Assembly (NCBI GenBank): GCA_038277395.1 | Contig: CM076195.1 | Coordinates: 154,805,594-154,869,593, forward strand | Direction: 5' to 3' | Origin: Dryocosmus kuriphilus | Taxonomy: Eukaryota > Arthropoda > Insecta > Hymenoptera > Cynipidae | Length of the DNA: 64,000 nt | In this document: positions 10,565 to 22,000 of the stretch, one piece after another | Layout of the letters: the number at the start of each line of letters is the position of its first letter | How positions within the stretch are numbered: the stretch's first letter is position 1 | Position numbers and translations under genes: made by a program | Notes under the pieces: model-generated | What the model was told of the DNA's origin: nothing | Databases searched by the model: none | Seen by the model: only the letters and a program-made list of their open reading frames with translations

Positions 10565-12190
10565 CAATTTTAGGGAAATAAAAGGAAAATTGGGTAAAAA
10601 TAGGGATTTTTTGAATTTACGGTGAAAAGAGGGAAAAGGGGCGAAAGGAGGAAGGAATTTTACGGAATAAAGGGGGAAATTGGGTAAAAATTCTTGGCTT
10701 CAGGGATTTTTCAAATTTAAGGTGAAAAAAGGGAAAAGAGGAAAAGGAATTTTAGGGAATAGAAGGGAAAATTGAGTACAAATTCTTGACTTAAGATAAT
10801 TTTCAAATTTAAGGTGAAAACAGGGAAAAGGGGAAAAGAAAAAATTTGTTTAGAATTCTCGTCTTAAGGGATTTTTCAAATTTAAGGTGAAAACAGGGGA
10901 GGGGAGGGGGAATGGAATTTTAGGGCATAAAGGGGAAAATTGGATAAAGGTTCTTGAGTTCAGGGATTTTTCAAATTTAAGGTGAAAACAGGGAAAAGGG
11001 GGAAAGGAATTTTATGGAATAAAAGGGAAAATTGGGTAAAAATTCTTGACTTAAGAGAATTGACAAATTTAAGGTGAGAACAAGGAAAAGGGGAAAAGAA
11101 AAATTCGGTTAGAATTCTCGTCTTAAGGGATTTTTCAAAATTGAAGGTAAAAACACGGAAAAGGGGCAAATGGGGAAATAAATATTAGAGAAAAAAAAGG
11201 GGAAAATTGGGTAAAAATTCTCGATTTTAGGGGATTTTATCAAATTGAAGGTGAAAAAAAGGGAATTGGGGAAAAAATCTCGATTTAAGGGATTTTTCAA
11301 ATTTAAGGGGGAAAACTGGGTAAAAATGCTCGATTTAAAGGATTTTTCAAATTTTAGGAGAAAATTGGGTAAAAAGTCTGGATTTGTCGGATTTTTCAAA
11401 TTTGAAGGGGAAAGGTGGTAAAGTAAAAAAAGTGTTGATTAGGGAAAAAGGGTGAAAATTCTCGATTAAGGAGTTTTTTCAAATTTAAGGGGTAAAAGGG
11501 GAAAAATTGGGTAAAAATTCTCGATTTAAGAGATTTTTCAAATTTAAAGGGGAAAGGTGGTAAAGTAAAAAAATGTTGATAAGGGAAAAATTCTCAATTA
11601 AGGGGTTTTTGAAAATTTAAGAGGAAAAGGAGGGAAAATTGGGTATTGGGATTTAAGAGATTTTTCAAATTTAAGGGGAAAAGGGGAAAATTAAGTAAAA
11701 ATTCTCGATTTGTGGGATTTTTTAAACTTAAGGGGGAAAGGTGGTACAGTAAGAAAATGTTGATTAGGGGATAAAGGGGAAAATTATCGATTAAGAGGTT
11801 TTTTTCATTTAAGGGGAAAATTGGGTAGAAATTCTCGATATAAGGGATTTTTGAAATTTAAGGAAAAAGGGAGATTAGGGAAAAGGGGAAAATTGGGTAA
11901 AAATTGTCGATTTGAGGGATTTTTAAAATTTAAGGGGGAAAGAGGGGAAAGAAAAAAATGTCCATTAGGGAAAAAAGGGGAAAATTAGGTTAAAAATCTC
12001 TATTTAAGAGATTTTTCATATTAAAGGGAGAAAAAGGGGAAAATTGGGTAGAAGTGCTTGATTTAAGGGGGATTAAGGGAAAGGGGAAAATTGGGTAAAA
12101 ATTCCTGATTTGAGGCATTTTTCAAATTTAAAGGGTTAAAAGTGGGAAAGAAAAAGAACGTCGATCAGGAAAAAAAGGGGGGAAATCATT
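10565..12190. repeat. Purine-rich minisatellite array A
   Basis: Degenerate tandem units built from GGGGAAAATTGGGTAAAAAT, TCTCGATTTAAGGGATTTTT and CAAATTTAAGG, spaced about 50-110 bp. The plus strand is strongly purine-rich. The array begins exactly where the R2-like remnant stops. Open frames on the minus strand here (rich in Phe, Pro, Leu, Asn) are artefacts of the repeat. Confidence 0.92.
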
Positions 12191-12854
12191 TTTCCGGCTT
12201 AGAATGTTTTTTTCTGAAAACAAAATTTTTTCTACTTTTGATTACACAGAATTTTGTAAAAACAAAAAATCAGCCTTCAACTATTTTTTTTATTTTCTAC
12301 CAGATATGATTATGAATTGTGATTAATGGATATATAAAAACCATTGTGTAATATGTACAAAATTTATTTGCTCTATTATCACATTTACACTGCGCGTAGA
12401 ACCTTTTAGCTCATCCTTTTGTCATTGGAGAAAATATCTTAAGTCTTGCGATATATTTTCCTCAAACTTGAGTAACAATATATATTACATTACAGTATAA
12501 TTTCTCGCTCATTATATTAGAATGATTAAAGTAAAATGTCAATAACGAATTGTATTAAAGATAAGGAAAAACTGTACAAAAGTATATTTCATAATTCGAC
12601 GCAGAGAAAAAAATATATGTTTGAAAAATACGATATTTCAGACCCCAACAATAACAAATTATACAAACAATAAAGTGCAGCTTAAAAAAATTTAAAGATT
12701 ATAAAAAAATATTAATAGATATATAATATATGGATATATTTTAATATATAAATGTTACGGTTGAAAAAAGCTAAAGCTATGTGTTTTTTGAAATCGACAA
12801 GCTCTCATTTCGAGCAAATTATCCTACTTCAAACTTTAAACTCTAAACTTTAAA
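12191..12854 (-). other. SARA 3' UTR and downstream flank
   Basis: AT-rich sequence following the SARA stop codon on the minus strand. A minus-strand AATAAA lies at about 12362-12367 (plus-strand TTTATT), some 490 bp after the stop, and is a candidate polyadenylation signal; others are possible in such AT-rich DNA. Just after the stop is a small direct repeat of AAACTTTAAACT. No other gene is seen. Confidence 0.4.
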
Positions 12855-13013
12855 CTAGACACATTCCAGTATGTAAAAGACTAATTCGAGAATTGTTATT
12901 GTATCCTGACTATTTTGTACAGTTTTTTGCAAAACTTGGATTAGCTCGTTATCCAAACTGTTCATATAGATAGGAGGTAATCGCGTGCCTTCACTCCCAG
13001 CTTCATATCCAAC
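12855..13013 (-). CDS. Sara: Sara exon 17: C-terminus and stop
   Basis: Residues 1429-1480 then TAG at 12857-12855: VGYEAGSEGTRLPPIYMNSL, and the terminal ELVFYILECV. VGYxAGS and the LxFYILE ending are the invariant C-terminus of SARA and endofin. Confidence 0.96.
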   Translation of the reverse strand, partial: VGYEAGSEGTRLPPIYMNSLDNELIQVLQKTVQNSQDTITILELVFYILECV

Positions 13014-16000
13014 CTGAATAACAAATTAGCAACAATTACATTTCTAATCTAAAGGATTACATGGGTTTGGAATTCGAAAATATGTTCGATTTTTCACATA
13101 CATGGGTTTTGAACATATGTTCGATTTTTCATATATGCATATTTCGAACACATTTTCGATTTTTGAAATATCGAGTTACGAACATATGCTCAATTCACGA
13201 GGTTTATTCTAAACATACAGCAACACAACAAGGCAAAAAATTTCAAAATATTTCTTGTAAAATGAAAAAATAAAAATACTTTCTCTGATAAAATGTAGAT
13301 GTTTTTAATATTTGCAGTTTTCTGTTTTTAGATAGAATTCCCATTTCTTTTTTGTTAAATTCCGGTTATTTCCATGTCAATTTTTTCAATTTTCCCGATC
13401 ATCTAAGAGTAACTTATATTTCCCGCAAAGCAAAAATACGCGGATTTCAAACATATGTTCCATTTTTCACATACGTGGATTTCGAACATATGTTCGATTT
13501 TTCATATATGCACATTTCGAACATATTTTCGATTTTTGAAATAGCGGGTTTCGAACATATGCTCAATTCACGAAGTTTATTCTAAACATACAGCAACACA
13601 ATAAGGCAAAAAATTTCAAAATATTTCTTGTATAATGAAAAAATAAAAATGCTTTCTCTGATAAAATGTAGATGTATTTAAAATTTGCAGTTTTCTGTTT
13701 TTAGGTAGAATTCCCGTTTCTTTTTTGTTAAATTCCCGGTTATTTCCAGGTCAATTTTTTCAATTTTCCCGATCATCTAAGAGGAACTTATATTTCCCGC
13801 AAAGCAAAAATACGCGGATTTCAAACATATGTTCCATTTTTCACATACGTGGATTTCGAACATATGTTCGATTTTTCATATATGCACATTTCGAACATAT
13901 TTTCGATTTTTGAAATAGCGGGTTTCGAACATATGCTCAATTCACGAAGTTTATTCTAAACATACAGCAACACAATAAGGCAAAAAATTTCAAAATATTT
14001 CTTGTATAATGAAAAAATAAAAATGCTTTCTCTGATAAAATGTAGATGTATTTAAAATTTGCAGTTTTCTGTTTTTAGGTAGAATTCCCGTTTCTTTTTT
14101 GTTAAATTCCCGGTTATTTCCAGGTCAATTTTTTCAATTTTCCCGATCATCTAAGAGGAACTTATATTTCCCGCAAAGCAAAAATACGCGGATTTCAAAC
14201 ATATGTTCCATTTTTCACATACGTGGATTTCGAACATATGTTCGATTTTTCATATATGCACATTTCGAACATATTTTCGATTTTTGAAATAGCGGGTTTC
14301 GAACATATGCTCAATTCACGAAGTTTATTCCAAACATACAGCAACACAATAAGGCAAAAAATTTCAAAATATTTCTTGTATAATGAAAAAATAAAAATGC
14401 TTTCTCTGATAAAATGTAGATGTATTTAAAACTTGCAGTTTTCTGTTTTTAGGTAGAATTCCCGTTTCTTTTTTGTTAAATTCCCGGTTATTTCCAGGTC
14501 AATTTTTTCAATTTTCCCGATCATCTAAGAGTAACTTATATTTCCCTCAAAGCGGAAATACGCGGATTTCGAACATCAAACAAATTAGCAACAATTACAT
14601 TTCCAATCTACGAGGCTACATGGGTTTGAAAATTTCAACGAAATCCATTTTTTATATATTTTTTTTATTTAAATAGTACAATATGTCTAGAATATTTTTT
14701 CAAAGTTTCAACTCAATCGGAATAAATATCTGGGAGAGACAGCCTTTGAAAATTCCCCTCATAAGTACGTTGAAAAAAAAATTTTAATTTTTAAATTTTA
14801 AATTTGAAGAAAATTCTTAATTCACCTAATAAGTAAATTTTTTAAAAAAATTTCTTTGTTTTATTCCTCCTAACTTTAATCGCTTTTTTCTAAAAACACT
14901 ATTTTTGAAGTCGGTGGACACGATTTTTCAAAAACTAATACACCGACATTATTGAAATTTTGCAAACTTCTTCAAAATAGGATTGACTAGTGATTGAACA
15001 AAGGTTTTAGGGGTCTCCGGAAACCAGGTCCAACCGGCTGAATTTTCCAAATTTTTTTATTAAAATTTTACAAAATATTATTTAACTGTTGCTCTTTTAT
15101 ATGCTTATTTACAAACATATGTTCGATTTTTTATATATAGGTACGGATTTCGAGCGTATGCTCGGTCTTTGAAATACGCGAATTTCGAACATATGTTCAA
15201 TTCAGGACGTTTATTCTAAACATTCAGGGACACAATAAAGCAAAAAATTTCCAAATATGTTTTTTTTAAATGAAAAAAAAAACTTTCTCTTATAAAGTGT
15301 AGATATATTTAAAAATTTTTATTTTTCTGTTTTTTGATAGAAATCCCGTTCTTTTTATTAAGTTCTCGGTCATTTCCCGGTCAATTTTGTCAATTTTCCC
15401 GGACATCTAAAAGTAATATATATTTCTCGCAAAACGGAAATACGCGGATTTCGAACATATGTTTGATTTTGAAAATACGTGGATTCTGAACATATGTTAG
15501 ATTTTTTATATATACGCGGATTTCGAATATATGTTCGATTTCTGACATACGGGGATTTCGAACATATGTTCAATTCCGGACGTTCATTTTAAAATTCAGC
15601 AACACAAAAGAGCAAAAAATTGCAAAAAATAAAAATAGTTTCTATTACAAGATATAGATATATTTTAAAAATTTGATTAAACGAAGATTTTTTTCGATTA
15701 AAACTAATTTTACAAGGCTATACGTAGTGTAAATTGTTCCAAAATTTAGTACTTTATTGTATACAAAAATAGAGAAAATATGCTTTTTTTAACCTTCGAA
15801 ACCTATGTAACCCTTTAATATAAATTAAGAGCAAAATCCCCCAAATTTTATTTTCCCTAATGTCTATTTTACCTAAATTCATGTAACAGGGATCACAGAG
15901 CAAGAAGTGATTAAAAAAAGAGGGAAATAGAGGAAATATTACATACTTATATTTACATGGCATAAATTCAGGATTTAAGGGATTTTAGGGGGGACTTTTC

Positions 16001-19000
16001 AAAATTAATGGAAGGAGAGAGAAAGAAGGATATTAGGAAAGAAAGTGAGAAATCGGGTAAAATTCCCGATTTAAGGAATTTTAGGGGATTTTTCATATTT
16101 ACGAGAGGAAAGGAGGAAGGAATAAACATGGAATCAGAGAAAAACGGAGAAAATAGAGTGAAAATTCTCGATTTAACAGATTTTAGATCATTCAAATTTA
16201 AATGGGAAAGGGGGAAAGGGGGAAAAGGATATTAGTGCAAAAGGGGGGAAATTGGGTCAAATTCACGATTTAAGGGATTTGAGGAGATTTTTCAAATACA
16301 CGTGAGGAAAGGAGGGGAAAAAGTGGGGATCAGGGGTGAAAGGAGAATATTCGGTAAAAATTCTCGATTTAAGAGATTTTAGAGGAACATTCAAATTTAA
16401 GGGGGAAAAGGGAGAAAAAGGATATTTAAGGAAAAAAGAGGAAAATTGGGTAAAGCTTCTCGATTCAAGATATTTTTTAAATTTAAGGTGAAAAAAGGGA
16501 AAAGAGGAAAATTGGGGAAAGAGATATAACGGAACAAAGGGGAAAATTGAGTAAAAATTCTCGACTTAAGGGATTTTAGGGATTTTTCAAATCTAAGCTG
16601 AAAAAAATGAAAAAGGAGAAAATGGGGGGGAAAGGATATTAGCGAAAATATAAGGGAAAAAAAGGGCATCAGGGAAAAAAGGGGCGAATTTGGAAAAAAT
16701 TCAGACTTTAAGGAATTTTCGGGAATTTTTCAAAATCAAGGAGGAAAGGGAGAAAGGAAAAAAAATGAGAATCAGGGGAAAATTTTTCGGGGCGAAAATT
16801 TAAGGGGGAAAGAGGGATTAGGGAAAAGGGGAAAATTGGGTAAAAAGAAAAGGAAACAAGTATATGAGAAAAAGGGGGAAATTGGATAAAAATGCTCGAT
16901 TTAAGGGATTTTTCAAATTTCAGGGAGGACAGGAGGATTAGGGAAATGGGGAAAATTGGGTAAAAATTCTCGATTTGAAGGATTTTTCAAATTTAAGGGG
17001 GAAAGGTGTGTAAGGAAAAAATGTCTATTTGGCGAAAAAGGGCGAAATTCTCGATTTAAGTGATTTTTCAAATTTAAGGGGGAAAAGGGGATTAGCGTAA
17101 AGTGGAAAATTGGGTAAAAATTCTCTATTTGAGGGATTTTAAGGTATTGTCTAAATTTAAGGTAGAAAGGAAAAAAATTTCGACGAGGAAAAAAGCGGAA
17201 AATCGAGTGAAAATTCTTGATTTAAGGGACTTTTCAAACTTAAGGGGGAAACTGGGGAAAATTGGGTAAAAATGTTCGATTTAAGGTATTTTTCAAATTT
17301 AAGGGAAAAAGGGGATTAGGGAAAAGAGGAAAATTGGGTAAGAATTCTCGATTTGAGGGATTTTCAAATTTAAGGAAAATCGAGTGAAAATTCTCGATTT
17401 AGGGATTTTTCAACTTTAAGAGGAAAAGGGAAAAATTGGGTAAAAATGCTCGATTAAAAGTATTTTTCAAATTTAAGGGAGAAAAGGGGAATTAGGAAAA
17501 AGGGTAAAATAGGGTAAATATTCTCCATTTGAGGGATATTTCAAATTTAGAGGGGAAATGGGAGGATGGAAAAAATGTCGATTAGGTGAAAAAGGATAAA
17601 ATTCACGATTTAAGGGATTTCTAAAATTTAAGGGAAAAATGAGATTAGGGAAAAGGAGAAAATTGGGTAAAAATTCTCGATTTGAGAGATTTTTTTCAAA
17701 TTTAAGGGAAAAGGGGATTAGGGAAAAGGGGGAAATTGGGTAAAAATTCTCGATTTGAGGGATTTTAGGGGATTTTGCAAATCTAAAAAGGGAAATAGAG
17801 GAATAGGGAAAAAAGAAGATGGACTGTGATACCTGCATTAGTGTAAATAAAATTTTTTGGGGGATATTGACGCACTTCATACAATATATATATATTTAAT
17901 TATTATTGTTTAACACAAGTAAAAAAGTATAATTTAAAATACTTACGTTATCTGGGTGAAATGTGGTCCTGACAGCAAGTTTCGTGAGCCCAGCAGTGGC
18001 CAAAAGATCCAATAATTTAACCAGAGCCGCACAAGTAGCTCGAGCAATACTTTCCGATAATTTGTTAATGTCTACCGGATCGTGAACACCAGTTGGATGA
18101 TCATCCGACTACAGAAATGAGAAGAAAAATAAACAAAAATTCAATTCAGAAAAAATCAAAATTTAAAATCTTCTTTAATTTAAGGCTAAGTCACACATAC
18201 TTACGTCATACGATTCCTACTTTACCAACATTTTTTTGGGACCAACTTGCGTCCACACAAAATGAGATATCAAGTTCAAAATTTGTGAAACTAAATAAAA
18301 TGCACTAAGGAACGTTTGTCTGGTCCTAAAGTTTTATAATTACAAAAATGCAAAAAAAAATTTTTTTTGTAATTATGAAAGATTAGGACCAGAGAAACGT
18401 TCCTTATTGCTTTTTATTTATTTCCCCAAATTTTCAACTCGATATCTCATTTAGTGTGGACGTAAGTTGGTCCCCAACAAAAAAATGTCTGTAAAGCAGG
18501 AATTATACGACGTCAGTACAAATTACAAGAACAAAAAGCAGTTTAGAAGTTTTTCTGAACATCATTTGACATTAAGAAACCTTGAAAACATTTTTTTTTA
18601 ACATAATTGATTTTATAAATAAACAAATTGAAAGAAATAGCCTTTTTACACAACAAATTTAATTGCAACTAACCAACAATAGCTAACATGCTAGAAATAA
18701 AGAATAAAGGGTTTTTGGGGTTGCAGAATCGAAATACGGTATCAAATTTCAAAAATTCAAAATGAAGAATCCAATATGGCGGACAAAAAATCGAACAGTT
18801 GTTGCCGGGACTTCAAAAAGGGTCCTCGTGAGTTTTTTTGAGTCGCCGAGTACAAATCTCAAGTCAAATTCTCCGGGATATTTTTGGATCACTGAGTACG
18901 AATGTTTCTCAACTCTTTCAATGAACACACTGATCATTGATCATATCATAGTTATTGATCATTGCTCAGTATCCTCTTCTAATAAATAGAAATTCTTCCG

Positions 19001-22000
19001 TCCTCCATTTTGGATACAACATTTTTAATTTTCAAACTTCGACTTCAGTTACTTCAGAGTATCAAGTTTTATGAAAATCAAATATTTTTTAAACTTGTAG
19101 TCCGCCATTTTTAATTCTCAAATTTGGATTACCCCAAAAACGCCCAGTATCATGTCTTATGCAAATCAAATCACTTTTTGAGCTTTTGGTCCGCCATTTT
19201 GAAGTTTGAAAATCTGATAACCGGTTCATAATCAGCGACCCAAGAAAACCCCGAATATTCATTTTCACCAATATTATCGCAGTTTTTCATTTCGGCGGCC
19301 ACCATCTTGGATCCGCCATTTTTAATTTTGAAAATCTGTTAACGAATTCATAATCAGCGACCCCAAAAATCCCCGAATATACATTTTGAGGTTTTTGACC
19401 TTTGGAGGGGTTTTTGAGATAATAAAGGGGTTTTCAGGTTTTTGACGTTTGTGACAGTGCAAAGGTCACCTGTCACATTTGTAGAGACGTCAACAATTCC
19501 CCCTACTGGCTCAGGGGAAAGATAAAAGGGAATTCCTCCTTGGAAATATTATCAGGACGTTCGGAGCGAGGGTCCAACTCCTCGGGGGCACTTTCGACAA
19601 ACATTTGTAACGGCACTCACATATTCATTTTGTTTTGTAAACTTGCACGTAAACCATCGGAGCGGCGGCGAGAGAGGACTTCGAGATGTCAACTGGACTT
19701 TAAACACCGGCCCCATGGTACGTGGACTGGCCAGGGTTGCTCGCCCATGGGAGGAACGGAGAGAAGAGATACCACAGTAGGGTATGTCTCTTTCTGCCAC
19801 GACGGACGGTCAACGGTGATTGCGGTTCCCCAAAGCTAGAGGGACGCACCGTCAGCAGCTGGAGGAGAAACAAACCGATACACCAATCACCAGCCAGCAA
19901 CGAGACTTTCATGGCACTACCGGAAACCCGGAAGTGGCAGAGGGCGCTGAAGGCGGTGAAACCTTGAGATTACATAATTTGTCTGCGGTTTGTAAATCAA
20001 CATTAAAGATTCTGAGTGGAGTAAAAATACGAGAAAAATTAGCCACTCGGAATTATTGGGTTCTCTTATTTAAAACAATCTCTCTCTGTGTTGCCGCCAG
20101 AAGCATCGGTATGGCTCTCAAGACAAGACGAGGCGCTCAACCAAGCGGAAAGCTACGATTGGCGGATGACTGGGACCCGGACGAAAGGAACGCTCTTATT
20201 GGCCGAAACCAGAAACACCGTAGCGGCAAATAGCGCCAGAAGGGGTTAACCTGTCGCCTATTTTAAACCCTTTCTCAACTTCGATTAAGGATTCTGAGTG
20301 GGATTAGATCAATGGAAAAATAACCCACTCAGAACCATAGGGTCCTTTCATTAATCAAATGTTTCTCTTATGTAGCCGCCAGAAATACCGACAACACTTC
20401 CAATCAGGATAACGAGCTCGACCGGCAGAAGCCCTGCGATTGGCGGACGACTGCGAGCCAGACGGAAGGAGCGCTCCCATTTGCTGGATCCATTTCCGCG
20501 GGCTGGACGCACCTGAGTACTCGACGCTGCACGACCTGTCACTCTCGTTCCGAACATACCAAACGATAGTCGTTTGCAGAGGCATTATAGTATTTTGTGT
20601 ACAAGTTTATTAACTAAACAATGGATTGTAGTAAGGGAGATCATTTTTATCATATTAACGAGGTATGTTTTTTTTTATTTCTGGCCGTTGGTTTTGGTGC
20701 GCAAAAGTAGATTTATAGAAGCAAGAGTGGATGTACCGCCAAAACGATCGGCCATATGTTAAAGTGCCGCCCGATTAGTCGTGTTGAATTAAACTTTTTC
20801 GTGTCCGCTTTGTGATCGTATCGGAGAATTTCGGGAGTGCTAGAATCCCCGGTTTCTAGAATTGTGATATTGTTTAGAATCTCGCCCCGCGGTCGGTGTT
20901 AGTGATGTAAATTTTCTATGATTTCTTGGGAACCGACCGCGAAAGTTCTAAAATGGCAAGATTGGGGTATTTTCTCGTTCGTTTTCCTTTCGGTAACTCA
21001 CGATCACGAGCGGTTTTGACACGCTTTCTTTAATTTCTCGGTAGCTAAAGTCACTTGTCAGACCTCGTAATTTTTCGAGTAAATTGTACGGGTGTACTTA
21101 TAATTGTTCTCTTTTCGACCTTAAGTTCCTTAATTTGAAAATTGTGAATTTTCTACGTTGAGTGCGAAAATAAAGAAAATTGGTGTTAACCTAAAATGTT
21201 GGCCTCCAGCTTATTTGTGGTTGGGCGAACCTCTCCCCTAAAATAAGAGTCGCAAATAGCTTTCTGATAGTAAGGATCTGAATTTTTTGGCATACCGCTA
21301 ATTTATAAATTCGTCAATAGCGAGACAGTCGTAATTTGTGCCGAGCTGCGCCATTGACTGGCGCCCATGATTTTGGATAGATTAAAAATGGAATTGATTC
21401 GAGCTTCTTCACTGAGTGGGAAATTTATTTAGGAGGCGTAAGATTCCCCTCACACGTTTTTGAGGCCTTGAAGTTTTTTTTATGGTTTTCCAGGTTTTTG
21501 TGGAATTCGATGTTTTTGACGTTTTTGAGATTCTTGAGGTTTTTGAGTTTTCTGACACTTATGAAGTTTTTGAGGTCAAAATATGTAAGTAGACGTAATT
21601 TCGAAAATATCGGAAGTCCGAAGTTTTCGAAACTTTATCCCAAAATATTTTATTTACTGTTTATTTACTATGTAGGAAAAATTTTAGCCACAATATTTTT
21701 GTGTAGGAAAAATCTCAGCCGTAAAATTTTTGTGTAGAAAAAATCGCAGCCATAATATTTTTGTGTAGGAAAAATTTCAGCCATAATATTTTTGTGTAGG
21801 AAAAGTCTCAGCCATAATATTTTTATGTACGAAAATTTTTAGCCATAATATTTATGTGTAGGTAAAATTTGGGTAGGAAAACTATTACCAATATAGTTGT
21901 CTAGGATATGCTCTGTGTAGGAAAATTTTGTGTAGGAACAGCTTCTTCCCGAATTTCAGAAGATTCAAAGATTTCTGAAGATTTTGAAGTATTTCAAAGC

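Noticed and set aside
10960..11400. Minus-strand frames rich in Phe, Pro, Leu and Asn in the purine arrays (also 16.4-16.7 and 17.5-17.9 kb)
   Set aside because: They follow the repeat period and carry no motif; translated minisatellite.
13352..14429. Repeated frames of 60-77 aa in the 374-bp array
   Set aside because: Identical at 374-bp intervals and without codon constraint; satellite translation.
13060..14580. GAACATATGTTC as a steroid-receptor (GRE-like) element
   Set aside because: The half-sites are two bases apart rather than three, and insect ecdysone elements differ in sequence. Kept only as a palindrome.
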